A DNA stretch of 64,000 bases, from positions 17,253,354-17,317,353 of the forward strand of contig CM065188.1 of assembly GCA_033026295.1 (NCBI GenBank), written 5' to 3'. A program made the position numbers and the translations under genes. This DNA comes from Channa striata (taxonomy: Eukaryota > Chordata > Actinopteri > Anabantiformes > Channidae). The notes beneath the pieces were generated by a model, which saw nothing but the letters and a program-made list of their open reading frames with translations, did not search any database and was not told where the DNA came from. This document shows positions 25,824 to 37,294 of this stretch, one piece after another; positions within the stretch are counted from its first letter, which is position 1; every line of letters starts with the position of its first letter.

Positions 25824-28800
25824 GGTGGGCAGGACGGCGGAGAGACACGTTGCTGCTGTTTACGTCATTACGTCACTGAGCGCGCGTGTGTGTGGAGATC
25901 GTTGAAATTGGGGTGTTATATTATTATTCATATTTACTACATTCATGGACGGAGCCGGAGAAAGTGGGACCCTGGGCACAGACAGGTGGACCCCGGTGAT
26001 TTACACTGACATTTTGTTCTTCTTGTGGTATTTTCACATGTAGTGAAATTACTGGAGAGCAGAGAAGGGATTTAGTAAAAATCACTAAACTTACGGCTCA
26101 ACGTGAAAATTTAAAAAGACAAAGGCAGACAGCACGTCTTCACTGTTCTTTGTCTGATCCTGACCCACAGACACCCTGACAGAACACTGTCAAGAGGAAA
26201 ATGGGTCAAAAACGTTTGTCTGGATAAAAGCTAAATCACGAAATGAGCAAAACCAAATGCAAAATGATGCTAAACAGTGTGATCTTTGTGGTTTTTACAC
26301 TGGAATCCCAACTGAGAGGGGGGCTTGTCATGATCCACGCACGCCTAAAGTCCGGCCTCGGTCGTTGCTGTTTGCCGACAGGCTTCATGTCTTTCCATAT
26401 AACGTCTGAGTGTGTTTGTGCAGTGATGCCTGCTGCACCATGCAGCCAATCCCCCGGGGGGGTTGTTTTTATCTTTCTAAAGTCATTTTTAAATTGTAGC
26501 TTTGCTTCAGCTAAAGTGCATCATCAGCCTGAAAACGATGAAACGGTCCCGCTCCCAAACACGCCGTTTGTTGGTTTCAGCCCGTGTTCACACTACAGCA
26601 GCTGACGCTCAGCTCAGAGGTTTAAAGTTTATTTACTTTTATTGCCGAGAATTCTCCAATGTTCGGGTTCGGTGGGTTTTAGGTGAGAGCGGTAATTATC
26701 GGAGGCCTTCACTTCCTCAGGCTGCTCTGACCTTGTGACTGTGTCCTGTATCTGAACTTCCGTGAGCCTCAGGCACGGATTCTGCAGCTTGAAGTAGGGA
26801 AAAGATTGCAGCATTATCTAATGGTTGGAGGAGGGATGGGGTGGGGGGGTCGTAGAGTAGATTAGTAATAAATACTCAGAGACTCATTCTCCAAGCTTGT
26901 ATGTAAAAACATTCTCATTCAGCTGTTTTTATTACCTCCAGGAAGAATCCATGAGGACGAAGTGTCTTCACTCACTAATCATCGGCTTCATGGAAGTTTG
27001 GACCTCGTGGGTACAACAACAACACGATCAGTGCATCAGTCAAGTCGTGTCAAAAGCTGCTGCTGAGGCACATTGTGGGACTTTCCCTTTGCCCTAAACC
27101 GAAACTTCTCCATGATTGTCCAGCAAACACAGGCCTTCACCTCCGTCATTGCTTTTTCCTGTTTTCAGCAACTGTGAAGAGGCAAATGATGGCGACAGGT
27201 GGCGAGTTGTTCTACGATTGTTCTGACAGAGGTTCCCGAGCCACAGATCAATGAAAAACCCTTAAATAACAGTTTGGCTTCTTCAGCCATAATGTGATCA
27301 TATAGTCTGATGGTTGGAAAGTTTCAGGCTTTTGACCTTCAACCTGAAGGAGTTGTTCACCCCTACAGGGTTACTGGGGGGGGCGTCTAACCACATCCTC
27401 CTGGTCGTTCCCCTTTGACGCCGATGATGACGACATCCTTTATTCCTTTTTGTAATATTCCGTCAGTGTGGACGCTGCTGTCTCCAAAAGGCAAACCATT
27501 TCTTTTGGATGCAGAGGTTATTAAAGTGGGCTGAAATGTGCAGGGAGGCTGTTTGTCCAAGCGCCACTGGATCTTTTCCTTCGAGCCCCCAAGTCCCCTA
27601 GGTTTTCAAAGTGGGGGCCTTTAGTGAGCACCTGGGGGCAAACTGGAAGAAATATAATGGAAAATCATTTTTGTACAAAGGAAAAAGTAAAAAAAATAAG
27701 AAAAATTATGAGCATAAGTTTCCAATAATATCTGAGATATTAGGCTTGCCATATTTATCCTGGATATGAAAGCCAAAATAATAATAGTACTATGCAAAAG
27801 CAATGAAAAAAAAGGGTAGGATCAAACATAAACTTTGTCTGCTTCTTGTCGCTCTTACTTGAGGACGTCAGTCATCATATATTAGAGCATGAATGTTATA
27901 AAGACTTTTAAAGAAAGACTCAAAAAATGAAATGGAATATAATGACAATGAAAAAGCGGGGCCCTGCTCACAACCTTTCGGGGCCTTGCATTGAAAAGTT
28001 TGGGAACCCACGTCTTAGACATCGTGCTGCTACTGGCAGCAGCTGGATCCCAACGTCAGATTGCAATCTTCAAGCCTCTGCCCCGAGTCAACACCACCTG
28101 ACCCAGAACGGAACAGACCTGGTCCAAGTTGTCCACGAGTATCAGCTAATCAACTCTGAGATGCGCAAATGAGACAAGTGCGTTTAAGTAGAGAGCAGCA
28201 AAAGAGCATTTGAGTCCGCGGCCGTTTGTGCTGCTCTGATTAATGAGCAACTGCTTCGGCAGAGGATTTAGACGGACGAGGGCCTCAAGGAGCCTTCTGC
28301 ATGTTCGTCTCATCATGAGCCTCCGTCTCTCATTTGCATTTACTCAAGTGGCCACAAACTAAGCGTCACGCTGTGCAAAGGAAGCAGGATGTTACACGTT
28401 GTGTCCACAAATCTCATTTGTGATGCTTGAAGAGTCACAACGGTAGTTCTTAAAAACTAGACACTTGCCTTTGAAAGTTCTTTCTACAGATCTCCCTTTT
28501 CAAAGCTATGAGCATGAAATTTTTAAAACAGATTTTAATCACAGACCGGGACGCTGAGGGGTCCCGGTCTGTGGTGAAAACCTTCAAACGTCTGAAAAGT
28601 GAAAGCAGAAAAAGTGAGACAGAGAGAACTGGTCCTCGTTCGTGTAGGTGAACTGAACGTTAATGTGCTGCTGTGGACGGTTTAATGTGGGAGAGAATTA
28701 GAGCTGCTATTAAAATCCTTATAATTCTGACTTTAAAAAGTGTTAATGTTATTTAAAATGTTAGTTTTTATTGTCTATGCTGTGAATCAGGAATAAAAAT

Positions 28801-29640
28801 ATCTACACTTCTTTTCTATACACTACACTGACCAGAAGACGCAGGAAACAGCTACACATTAGTGTATTCATCTCATCTTTTATCGTTTAGTCGAGTGGCT
28901 GTAAAAAACAAGGAACAATTAGTTTTTAAGCATATTCAAGCACAGATTAAATCTGTGACATCAGTTTTTCCAGAAATTCAAATGTTCTTAAAGTGATCAT
29001 ACATGTCCATCCTCAGGTGTTAAGATGACTTAAAAAACAGTAGTATCCGTTTATATTTGGCTTTTCATCGAAGTTAGAGTCACTGGTAAAGTTCATTGTA
29101 AGTTAGAACAAAAAAAAATGCCATTTCCAAATCTGGGGATCTCAGATGATCCCCAGATTTGGAAATGGCAGTAAGTTTTTTTTGGGTGAAAGCAAATATG
29201 CTCAAATATGCTTAATAATGAACTGGGGTTTTCTGGTTTGTAAACAGACACCGAAAAACAAAAATTAACTGAATAAAACCCACAAACACAAACGTGTGTC
29301 GGAGTTTCTATTAAGAACGTGTGACACCAGAAAACGTCCGGACGGATCCGGGACTGTCGCGGACTGATTGTTGTGCGGTGTCTCCCTCTGCTGGTTCGAA
29401 CGGCTCCGTGCAAAAGACTCAGATAAACAAGTAAGCAAAATCATAAAAACAGCCATCTACCTTCATATGAAGCTGTAATAATTTTAGACTTATAACCTAA
29501 TAATGTAACATGATCCTGGATGTTTATCTGTGGAATTATAATATTCACGCTTTATCTACATCCGATCCTATAAACTGTATCATTTTGTTATTGCAAACTG
29601 TCCTGTTTTTATGGATGTTTATGTTAATGGTTTTTGCGAC
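25824..29640. other. intergenic region between divergent kcnh1 and rcor3
   Basis: No coding sequence was recognised in about 3.8 kb. The open frames here are short and lack family resemblance. The one notable structure is the hairpin at 29,119-29,170. Confidence 0.7.
29119..29170. repeat. perfect 23-bp inverted repeat (hairpin)
   Basis: Arms at 29,119-29,141 and 29,148-29,170 are exact reverse complements around the 6-nt loop TCAGAT. A run of A precedes the left arm and a run of T follows the right arm. It lies about 0.9 kb upstream of the rcor3 start codon. It may be the core of a MITE-like element or an RNA hairpin. Confidence 0.9.
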
Positions 29641-30055
29641 GTTCACATTTTTTTATTTGACTTTCTTAGTTCGTCTCGGCGGAAGGATCTACTACCACTG
29701 GCTCCGCAGCAGCAGTCGCCGCACCGCCGCCCGACGGTGCGTAAAAAGTCTTCCGCCCCCGTGGTTAGTGCCGCTCGGTCACGGCCTCAAAGCGGCAAAC
29801 AAGTCGGGCTCACGTGCTCGGATTTCTAGGCCGACGACGCAGAAAACCCCGACGTGGTTCTGGGCTTGCCGGTTCCGATGTGAAGCGGCCTGAAGCGGCC
29901 GTGTCGGCGGAGGCGGGGGGCGAACACGGGAGCGACACAGCGACACGGACGGAGCTGCGGCGACGGAGCGAACAGCAGCAGAAAAAGCTCCAGCTCCCGC
30001 TGACATTTTCTATTCCGACACCGCGGCGAGAAAAACGGCGGAACCGCGCGCTGTG
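29640..30055 (+). promoter_or_regulatory. rcor3: GC-rich promoter / 5' UTR of rcor3
   Basis: A CpG-dense stretch runs from about 29,660 through exon 2. It directly precedes the rcor3 ATG, whose -3 base is G. The CpG density and absence of a clear TATA box suggest a housekeeping-type promoter. The open frames here are not supported as proteins. Confidence 0.55.
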
Positions 30056-30179
30056 ATGCCGGGCATGATGGACAAAGGCTCCGAGTACTTAGGCAAAGGC
30101 CGTTCGAACGGCACCAAGAGCCCGTCCAACGCCTCCAACGGACATTACTCGGACGAAAGCGGCAGCGACGACGAACACG
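30056..30179 (+). CDS. rcor3: rcor3 coding exon 1
   Basis: 124 nt from ATG to donor CACG|gtgagt. It encodes [19 protein letters not shown] and [10 protein letters not shown], the Ser/Asp-rich N-terminus. The preceding codon GTG is not used as a start. Confidence 0.95.
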
Positions 30180-33100
30180 GTGAGTGTAGCCTCGAACAGC
30201 CTCTCGTCGCTCCGCACAGCCGCGTTTGTCCAGCGGGAAACGGCCAATTCAACGTGTCCCGCGCTTGTGCTCTGTGTTTTCCAGATGTGGGGATGCGGGT
30301 CGGAGCCGATTACCAAGCCAACATTCCCGACTTCGAGCCCGGTGAGTGGGGCTGGTTTGTGCCTGAGCGGCGCACGGTGGTAGCCTCGGTCCGCGGACGG
30401 TCCAGAGCTGCGCTCACGGCTGAATGTGGATGTTGTCGGAGGGTGTGAGCGGAGTGTGGCCGCGGAGGTGCCGCTTCACAGGCGGAGAACGACTGTGACG
30501 GGCCGTGAAGGCGGCAGGGAGCGACGCGGACCGAGGCTCCGTCCACTGTGACCTCAGCACGGTCTCCTGAAGAAGCTTCAAATGTCTCTGTCGTTTCCCC
30601 TCCACGTATGTGACCTGACAATCAACAATCCAGTCAAATCCAATCTTACTTTGACGTAGAGTGAATTCAAAGAAGAAGCAAAAGACTCAAATGAATCCTA
30701 AAAACACCTTAAAGTATGAGAAGTACTGATAATTCATAACGTCTCCATTCACACGGGTGACTGTGATGAATTATAATTACTGATGCCTTCATGTGTTAGA
30801 ACCGGTGGGCGGCTGCTGATGAACATCCTCCTTCAGTGAACGACGCTCTGCTCGTTACATCCCAGAAAGTAACTGACGTTTTCATCCAGTGTAGTTGGAG
30901 GTAAAGGGAGAAGATTTCTCCTCCGAAATGTGGCAAAGTAGCAGGAAACAGAAATGCTCAAATTGAAATACCTCAGTCGTTTGCCTCTGAAAGTCTAGAA
31001 ACTGCTTTGCACAACTGAGCAAATGTAAAAATTAAAAAGACGGTTTAACATTGGGTTTGCACAGAAACATAAATACAGATTGTTGTAGTGGATCCAAGTT
31101 GTTTTTCTCAGTCGTCGTTCAAACATTCTATTTGTAAAAGGTCCTAAAATTTGGAAAGATGGACGACAGAAGTCTGCAGAGCCCCACAGGTGAAAGAGAA
31201 ACGTAGGTGCGTCACAGCGGCTCGAGACAATGTCCACGTTCAGCAGTAGGAGGTACAGACACTCGTAAAGGCTCACAGTGTTTTTAATGTTACGCTGCAC
31301 GTTCAACGCCGAGCGGAGTTCATCTGACTGCTGAGAGCACGATAACAGGCACACAGCCGGGAGCAGATCATATTCGCCATTAACCACATATTTGCATAAA
31401 GGAAGACGAGCGCAAACGTTTTTACAAGAGCTCTGGAATTCATTTCTCAGTCAAAAAGTACAACCTGGTTAAAGTGTTTGTGATTCATGATTTATGATTC
31501 ATGTGTTTGTTTCATGAAGGCGCCTGTGGAAACGTGAGGAAAGTTCTACACAGAACCTCAGAGGACCGTCTTATCCTTTGTCTGTTTTCACGTTTTCTTA
31601 AAACATTTCTGCAGCAACCATCGAATTTTCCTCTCTAAAATAACAGTCAGTTTTTGATTAAATCATTTACTATTGTATTTTATTATAACAATAATTATTA
31701 CTTGAGTGTTTGGGCGGCTGGTGTACTGGGCCCTACCTTTCCCACGGTGCGGCACATACAGTCATTGCACACAACACTGGCACGAGTGTTTACAAAAAAT
31801 AATACAAATGTGCTGCAGACGTTCAGCAGGTCTGTGATGTTTGTCCACCTGCAGGTTCCACCAAGTACTCTGATAAAGACAGTGGGGGGATGCTGGTTTG
31901 GTCTCCGTATCACACCGTCGTCGACTCCAAACGTAAGCGCACCTTCTCTTCTCCGCCGCGGTTGCTTGTTCACAGCGGGTCCTCAGATCAGACCGAGCTA
32001 ACGCCATGTTTCCCTCCGCAGTGGACGAATACATCGCCATAGCCAAAGAGAAGCACGGGTACAACGTGGAGCAGGTGGGTCCTCGTTCTCACTGACACGG
32101 GCGGATGGGGGACCACACGGAGACCTTCACTGGCTGTGGTCTCAGTCCAGCTCGTACCATTTAACCCATGAGCAGAGCAGGTTTTTAGATAAACGGGTCC
32201 ACTGATTCAGACCAGAGCAAACGGACAGCGGGTTTAGAAACATCCTTCTGCCTGAAAATGATTTTCCATTCCAGTTTTGGCTCTCTGTTTTTCCTAAAAG
32301 CCTGCAGACCTTGATGGTCAGATGAGGTTGTGCACATGCCTGCCTGTCTCCCTGTCAACCAAGCGGTTTTATTGTTTAAAACTTTGGGTCACGTCGCTTC
32401 ACTGTCACTGACTCGTGTCCGTGTCCGTGTCCAGGCTCTTGGGATGCTCTTCTGGCACAAGCACAACATCGAGAAGTCTCTGGCAGACTTGCCCAACTTC
32501 ACCCCGTTTCCGGACGAGTGGACCGTGGAGGACAAGGTGCTGTTTGAACAGGCCTTCAGCTTCCACGGCAAGAGCTTCCACCGCATCCAGCAGATGGTAC
32601 ACACCCGACACACGGCACTGCACAGTTCTCCACTGAAAGTTTGTCCGCGCAGCTTTTAGTTTGGTCGCAACTGCAGCCGCAGCAGTGAGGTGCAGCTGAA
32701 ACGGTGATGTGGGTCTGTAGAGCTGATAGTTCGTGAAGCAGGGAACTTTTCTTTGCTATACGTGGTGGAGGACGGCACAGTAAGTAGGTTCGTTAGCGTG
32801 TTGGTTGTGTATCGTCAGTACAAGACGGTTTGGACGTGCTGCCTTTTTTGTCTCTGTTTGGGTCCCGACACCTCCATGTGTCTTCATGGTTGTTCACAGC
32901 GAACGTTGGACTTTACTGTGTTTCTTTCAGTTGCCGGACAAGTCCATCTCCAGTCTGGTGAAGTACTACTACTCCTGGAAGAAGACACGCTCCAGAACGA
33001 GTCTGATGGATCGACAGGCTCGAAAACTGGCCAGCAGGAGCAATCAGGACGACAGGTACAAAATGTCGTAGCTTGGAGGAAAAAGTCGAGCACAGTTGTT

Positions 33101-36100
33101 CCCTTTTTTCCAAAAAATCCAATCCAAAAAGTGCACAAGCTGCCGGTTTGTTAGGTTAGAAACAATATTCGACCTGCAATTATTGTGAAGGACGCTGCTG
33201 CCTGTGAAACCCAAAAAGAAAGTGGTGAGTCACCGAGTCCAGGCGAAATCTGAGCAGCGTTTGAACAGCAGGTGGCGCCGAAGCTCTGAACGATTCCTCA
33301 TACGGTTAATTTCCAAACATCGATAGTCCAACAGAAATATTGGGAATGCTGCTGTGCAACGGATTTATGGATTAATCCATTAGTTACATGTTTCAATATT
33401 ATTATCTTTGACATTTTCAATGTATTACATTTGATATATTTTTACATCATAGTTAATCAATTTTAACTGATCAAATTTTCCATAACAAGAGACATTTTTC
33501 AGGTTTTATTACTTTTAAAAACAGAGGAGTGGTGACATGTTACTGACGTGAAACTAAAAGTCAGTTCAGTGAACAGTCTTCAATAATAGTGCGGATATTT
33601 ATCCTGGTGAAATTTAAGAAGAATATCAGTCACCGTCGCTTACTGAGGGGGGTGGGGTTACGCAATTAATGAGTTGGACCTGAGTTACTGAAGAGTTGGT
33701 GTTCACTTTGGTATGTTTTCATTTTGTAACGTATTCATATTTTAATAGTTACCGTGAAGTAAATCGTTTCTACTCACGTGCGTGTCACCTGGATTAGCCT
33801 GTCCGTCTGTGCTGGGACCTCACGTTGGTCAGACACATCGCCGGCCCCACAGCGGTGGACGCCTGGTCAGATTCGAAAAAGGACTGAAGTTCTGCTGCAA
33901 ACCCAAACAGAGACTAAAGTGGAGGTTTTTTTGAAAGCACGCAGAGACATCAGCAATGATTTTAGAGAATTTTATGGAGTTTTCTCTGACCTCTTGACCC
34001 AAGAATTCCTGTGAAATCAGTGGTAACAAAGCACACGCAGAATTTTCATCTTTTCCACAGGATTAAAATCGGGACTTCGGTGGTTTAAGTTTTGGTCCGT
34101 TCTCCTGCATGAGTTTCACATGTTTGTGTCTGAAGTTTGCTATGACTCAATTTTGACTTTGTTGCCGTAGTGATGAGGAGATGGAGGAGGCCAATCCCAT
34201 TGAAGCGAACGACAGCGACTATGACCCCAATAAGGAAACCAAGAAAGAGGTACGTGGACCTGGACCCCGTTTCCTGACAACAGACGACTGCAGAAGTTTT
34301 CTTTGAGCTTTGCTACACGTGTTCTTCAATTTCCACAAGACGATGACGTCCACAGGAAACCACAGTGGATCACAACATCGTGGATTACTTTAACAAAAAA
34401 AACCTGATGAAGCTCGTCTCTCCGTGTTTGTTCTCTCACCTTCAGAACCAGGTGGAGCCGACGGTGCTGGGCTCTAAGGTCGCTCTGGGCCGGCGAGAGC
34501 ACCAGACCCTGCAGCACAGACACCACCAGCGCTCCCGCTGCCGCCCCCCCAAAGGCATGTACCTGACCCAGGAGGACGTGGTGGCCGTGTCTTGCAGCGC
34601 CACCGCTGCCAACACCCTCCTCCGTCAGCTGGACATGGAGCTGGTGTCGCTCAAGAGACAGGTAGGAGGCGCTGCAACATCATCTCCATGTCTTTCCACA
34701 GGAGGGAGTTTAAGGTAAGGTATCTTTATTGATCCCACAACGGGGAAATTAACAAATGGCAGACGTGTAAGACGTGTAAAATGGCAGACGTGTAAAACGA
34801 GGGAAACCCGACACTTTTATTTTAAAACCATTCTGTGTCTGGGTTCATTTCTTTCTTTATATGTTATTTCTCAAGCCTTTGAAAAAAAACAACAATCATC
34901 ATACAGCAACATTATAAACAATTAATTTATTTAGATCTTTAATATTCTCTCCTGCGCCTTACATCCACGGACGTGTTGCTTATATCTGAAACATCCCACT
35001 AACTTTGAAGTACTTCCTTTTTAAACGGATACAAAGCTCAACGCAAATCTTCTCTTTCCACTTCACGCTTCGAAGCCTGAGTGCTCAACCTGCCGTCGCT
35101 AATTCCATCATGAAATACTTTAAAGTAACACTAAATGCCATTTCATATGTTTTTTAAGTGATTTTTGAACTCATCATGAAACAGCCCAACCTTCCTTAAC
35201 GGCCTCGTTAAAAGAAGCCAACGTAACACCAGGTGTGAACATCCGGGCTGCAGGTGACGTACCAAACCAAGTGGTCAAGTACAAATTACAGCATCTTCAA
35301 AGTACAAAGTGTAAATTCATCCTTAACTTGAGCACGTGTCCACGAATGTCCTTATTTATTGGAATATTTAATAATATAAGAGAGTTTGACTCTGGCAGAA
35401 GGAAAATGGCAGAAGGAACATGTTCAAGCCTTTGCACGTTCTGGTAAACATCAGCTGGATGTTCCTGTTGTGTTGCTCAGGTGCAGAATGCCAAGCAGAT
35501 GAACAGCGGGCTGAAACACACGTTGGAGTCCGGCATCAATGAGTTCCGGCTGCCTGAGGTACAAACGCTCTTCTTCAGTGTGCTGTGTGTTTTTTTATAT
35601 ATATTTGTCTCATCATGGGGGACGAGGCCTGAGCCTGTGGTTCTGCTTTGTACTTTCAAAGTCCAGACTGATTTCTTTCACTTTTGCCAATTGTGCAGTT
35701 TGCAGCTGATGTCCGTGCAGAAGCTGCTGCACAAATCCTGCCTTCACCAAACTTCCTGTTGTGAATCACCATTCTGTGTTTGGACGTAGAGACACACAGA
35801 AAAATGGACTAACTTGAGCTTTTCCCACATTTGATCTGGACGTCTTCAGGCCATCTGAAGCATTAGAGGCTGTTTTAAGGGGGATTTTCCACGGTTGGAA
35901 TTGAGACAATTGTTGATCCTTCACTACTTTAGTTTCATTCCGTTTAAAATGACTTTTATATCTGATCTTTTAATCTTGCAGTGTAACCAGAAGGTGAACG
36001 CCCGCTGGACCACAGACGAGCAGCTGCTGGCTGTTCAAGGTGAGCTTCAGAACTCAAACCTCAAAAATGAAGCTAATAATAATTAATAGGCCACTAGTGC

Positions 36101-37294
36101 ACTGAGGGAACTCCAGTGTCCATTTGTAAATGGTTTATTTCACCCAGAGACAAACTATTTCAATAAGGAGCTGAAACAAACTAATTAAAAGAACAATAAA
36201 TCTCAATAAATCTAATCTGGTGATTAGTAAAAGCCAGCGAACTAATAAATGGCGCCTGTAGATGCTATAGTAACGGTGCGTGAGCAGGTTACCGGTGTGG
36301 AAGGTGCAGCAAACCCTCGTACATGACGACAGCTTTGTACGGTTTGTTGTGACTACGCTTGATGACGGCGTGAAAACAAAGTGAAAGGAGTCGGAATGAG
36401 CAGCTCTGCTCAGGGGCCGTTTGACGATCAGACGCTTTGCTTGACCTGCGATGTCCTTCAGGTGTCAGAAAATACGGGAAGGACTTCCAGGCCATTGCGG
36501 ACGTCATTGGCAACAAGACGGTGGGTCAGGTGAAGAATTTCTTTGTCAACTACCGGCGACGGTTCAACCTGGAGGAGGTGCTGCAAGAGTGGGAGGCCGA
36601 GCAGGGAACGCGAGCTCCCAACGGAGACAGCGCCACGTCTGGAGAGGAGGGGAAGAACAGCTCCACCACCCCGTCAGGGAAGAGCACGGACGAAGAGGAC
36701 GAAGAGGTGAGACGCTCACGTACAGTGAACGGAGGATTCAGCTCTGAGCAGGGTCACAGAGGGAAGGGTCCCGAGGCATTTCAAAGTCCAGCGTTTCCCG
36801 TGAATACACATTTGAAATATATCGTTTTAAAGTTAAGGACAAAGATGAGACAAAGCATCTGTTTGAATCCTGCATCAAAAAGTCAAAAAATCTGAAAAAT
36901 GTGTTTTTTCCTGCAGGGTCAGGTGACCTCCTCAGGAGCGTCCCCTGCTGCCTCGTCCTCTTCAGCTCAGACTCCAGTGACTTCCAGCGCTTCCTGCTCC
37001 CTTCATCAGCCCCCTCCCCTCCTGCGGCCTTCCCTCCCAGCCACGCCCTCCCTGCACCGCCAGCCCCCGCCCCTCCAACAGCAGGCCCGCTTCCTGCAGC
37101 CACGCCTCACCCTGCAGCAGCCCCCGCCTCTCATCCGCCCCTCCAACCCTCTGCCTCCCCGCCTCAACCCCCGCCCTCCTGCTCCCATGACTCTCGGCGG
37201 CAACCCCGTGGGGTCGGGCCCGAGCTCCGCCCAGCAGCCGTCCAGCCTCTCCATCCATCAGTCGGAGACGGCCTCGTCTTCCTCCCTCCACTAA
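30056..37294 (+). CDS. rcor3: rcor3, REST corepressor 3 (complete CDS, 12 exons)
   Basis: CoREST-family scaffold that links histone deacetylases HDAC1/2 and demethylase KDM1A/LSD1 on chromatin in the nucleus. Twelve exons join in frame: 30056-30179, 30285-30341, 31855-31932, 32022-32074, 32435-32596, 32931-33055, 34171-34249, 34446-34661, 35481-35558, 35982-36039, 36462-36706 and 36917-37294. They give 550 residues against about 495 for human RCOR3. Domains: ELM2 (about 42-123), SANT1 (about 132-180, [20 protein letters not shown]), the LSD1-binding linker and coiled coil (about 270-320), SANT2 (about 332-378, [19 protein letters not shown]) and a Pro/Gln-rich tail ending SSSSLH. Start MPGMMDKG and the tail [17 protein letters not shown] identify RCOR3 rather than RCOR1 or RCOR2. 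No break was seen. It is divergent from kcnh1 and in tandem with traf5. Confidence 0.97.
30285..30341 (+). CDS. rcor3: rcor3 coding exon 2 (ELM2 start)
   Basis: 57 nt encoding [18 protein letters not shown], the opening ELM2 motif. Acceptor TTCCAG, donor CCCG|gtgagt. Confidence 0.95.
31855..31932 (+). CDS. rcor3: rcor3 coding exon 3 (ELM2)
   Basis: 78 nt encoding [20 protein letters not shown] then VVDSK. Acceptor CTGCAG, donor AAAC|gtaagc. It is easy to miss because it has no long open frame. Confidence 0.93.
32022..32074 (+). CDS. rcor3: rcor3 coding exon 4 (ELM2)
   Basis: 53 nt encoding [17 protein letters not shown], invariant in CoREST proteins as I recall them. Acceptor CCGCAG, donor CAG|gtgggt. 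Confidence 0.95.
32435..32596 (+). CDS. rcor3: rcor3 coding exon 5 (ELM2 end, SANT1)
   Basis: 162 nt encoding [19 protein letters not shown] and [20 protein letters not shown], ending RIQQM. Acceptor GTCCAG, donor ATG|gtacac. Confidence 0.97.
32931..33055 (+). CDS. rcor3: rcor3 coding exon 6 (SANT1 end)
   Basis: 125 nt encoding [20 protein letters not shown] and [18 protein letters not shown]. Acceptor TTTCAG, donor ACAG|gtacaa. Confidence 0.96.
34171..34249 (+). CDS. rcor3: rcor3 coding exon 7
   Basis: 79 nt encoding [19 protein letters not shown] and NKETKKE, an acidic linker. Acceptor GCCGTAG, donor GAG|gtacgt. Confidence 0.95.
34446..34661 (+). CDS. rcor3: rcor3 coding exon 8 (LSD1-binding linker)
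   Basis: 216 nt encoding [40 protein letters not shown] and [14 protein letters not shown]. In the family this stretch and the following coiled coil bind the LSD1 tower domain. Acceptor TTCAG, donor CAG|gtagga. Confidence 0.97.
34722..34752. repeat. short LINE/SINE 3'-tail remnant in rcor3 intron 8
   Basis: The run CTTTATTGATCCCACAACGG followed by GGAAATT matches a tail common in fish non-LTR elements. A similar tail in the opposite orientation lies at about 43,364-43,400 in traf5. Just after it, GGCAGACGTGTAA repeats. Confidence 0.5.
35481..35558 (+). CDS. rcor3: rcor3 coding exon 9 (coiled coil)
   Basis: 78 nt encoding [20 protein letters not shown] and EFRLPE. Acceptor CTCAG, donor GAG|gtacaa. 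Confidence 0.94.
35982..36039 (+). CDS. rcor3: rcor3 coding exon 10 (SANT2 start)
   Basis: 58 nt encoding [19 protein letters not shown]. Acceptor TTGCAG, donor CAAG|gtgagc. Confidence 0.95.
36462..36706 (+). CDS. rcor3: rcor3 coding exon 11 (SANT2)
   Basis: 245 nt encoding [40 protein letters not shown] and an acidic stretch ending [11 protein letters not shown]. Acceptor TTCAG, donor GAG|gtgaga. SANT2 contacts DNA and nucleosomes in the family. Confidence 0.97.
36917..37294 (+). CDS. rcor3: rcor3 coding exon 12 (Pro-rich tail, stop)
   Basis: 378 nt including TAA at 37,292-37,294. It encodes a Ser/Ala segment then [37 protein letters not shown] and the end SSSSLH, the RCOR3-specific proline-rich tail. 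Confidence 0.96.
   Translation, partial: GQVTSSGASPAASSSSAQTPVTSSASCSLHQPPPLLRPSLPATPSLHRQPPPLQQQARFLQPRLTLQQPPPLIRPSNPLPPRLNPRPPAPMTLGGNPVGSGPSSAQQPSSLSIHQSETASSSSLH

Noticed and set aside
25109..25905. Long open frames rich in Arg/Glu or Ser/Leu on both strands
   Set aside because: They are translations of the GA/CT satellite; every frame of such a repeat stays open, and there is no other support.
30056..37294. Identity as RCOR1 or RCOR2
   Set aside because: The MPGMMDKG start and the [17 protein letters not shown] tail match RCOR3.
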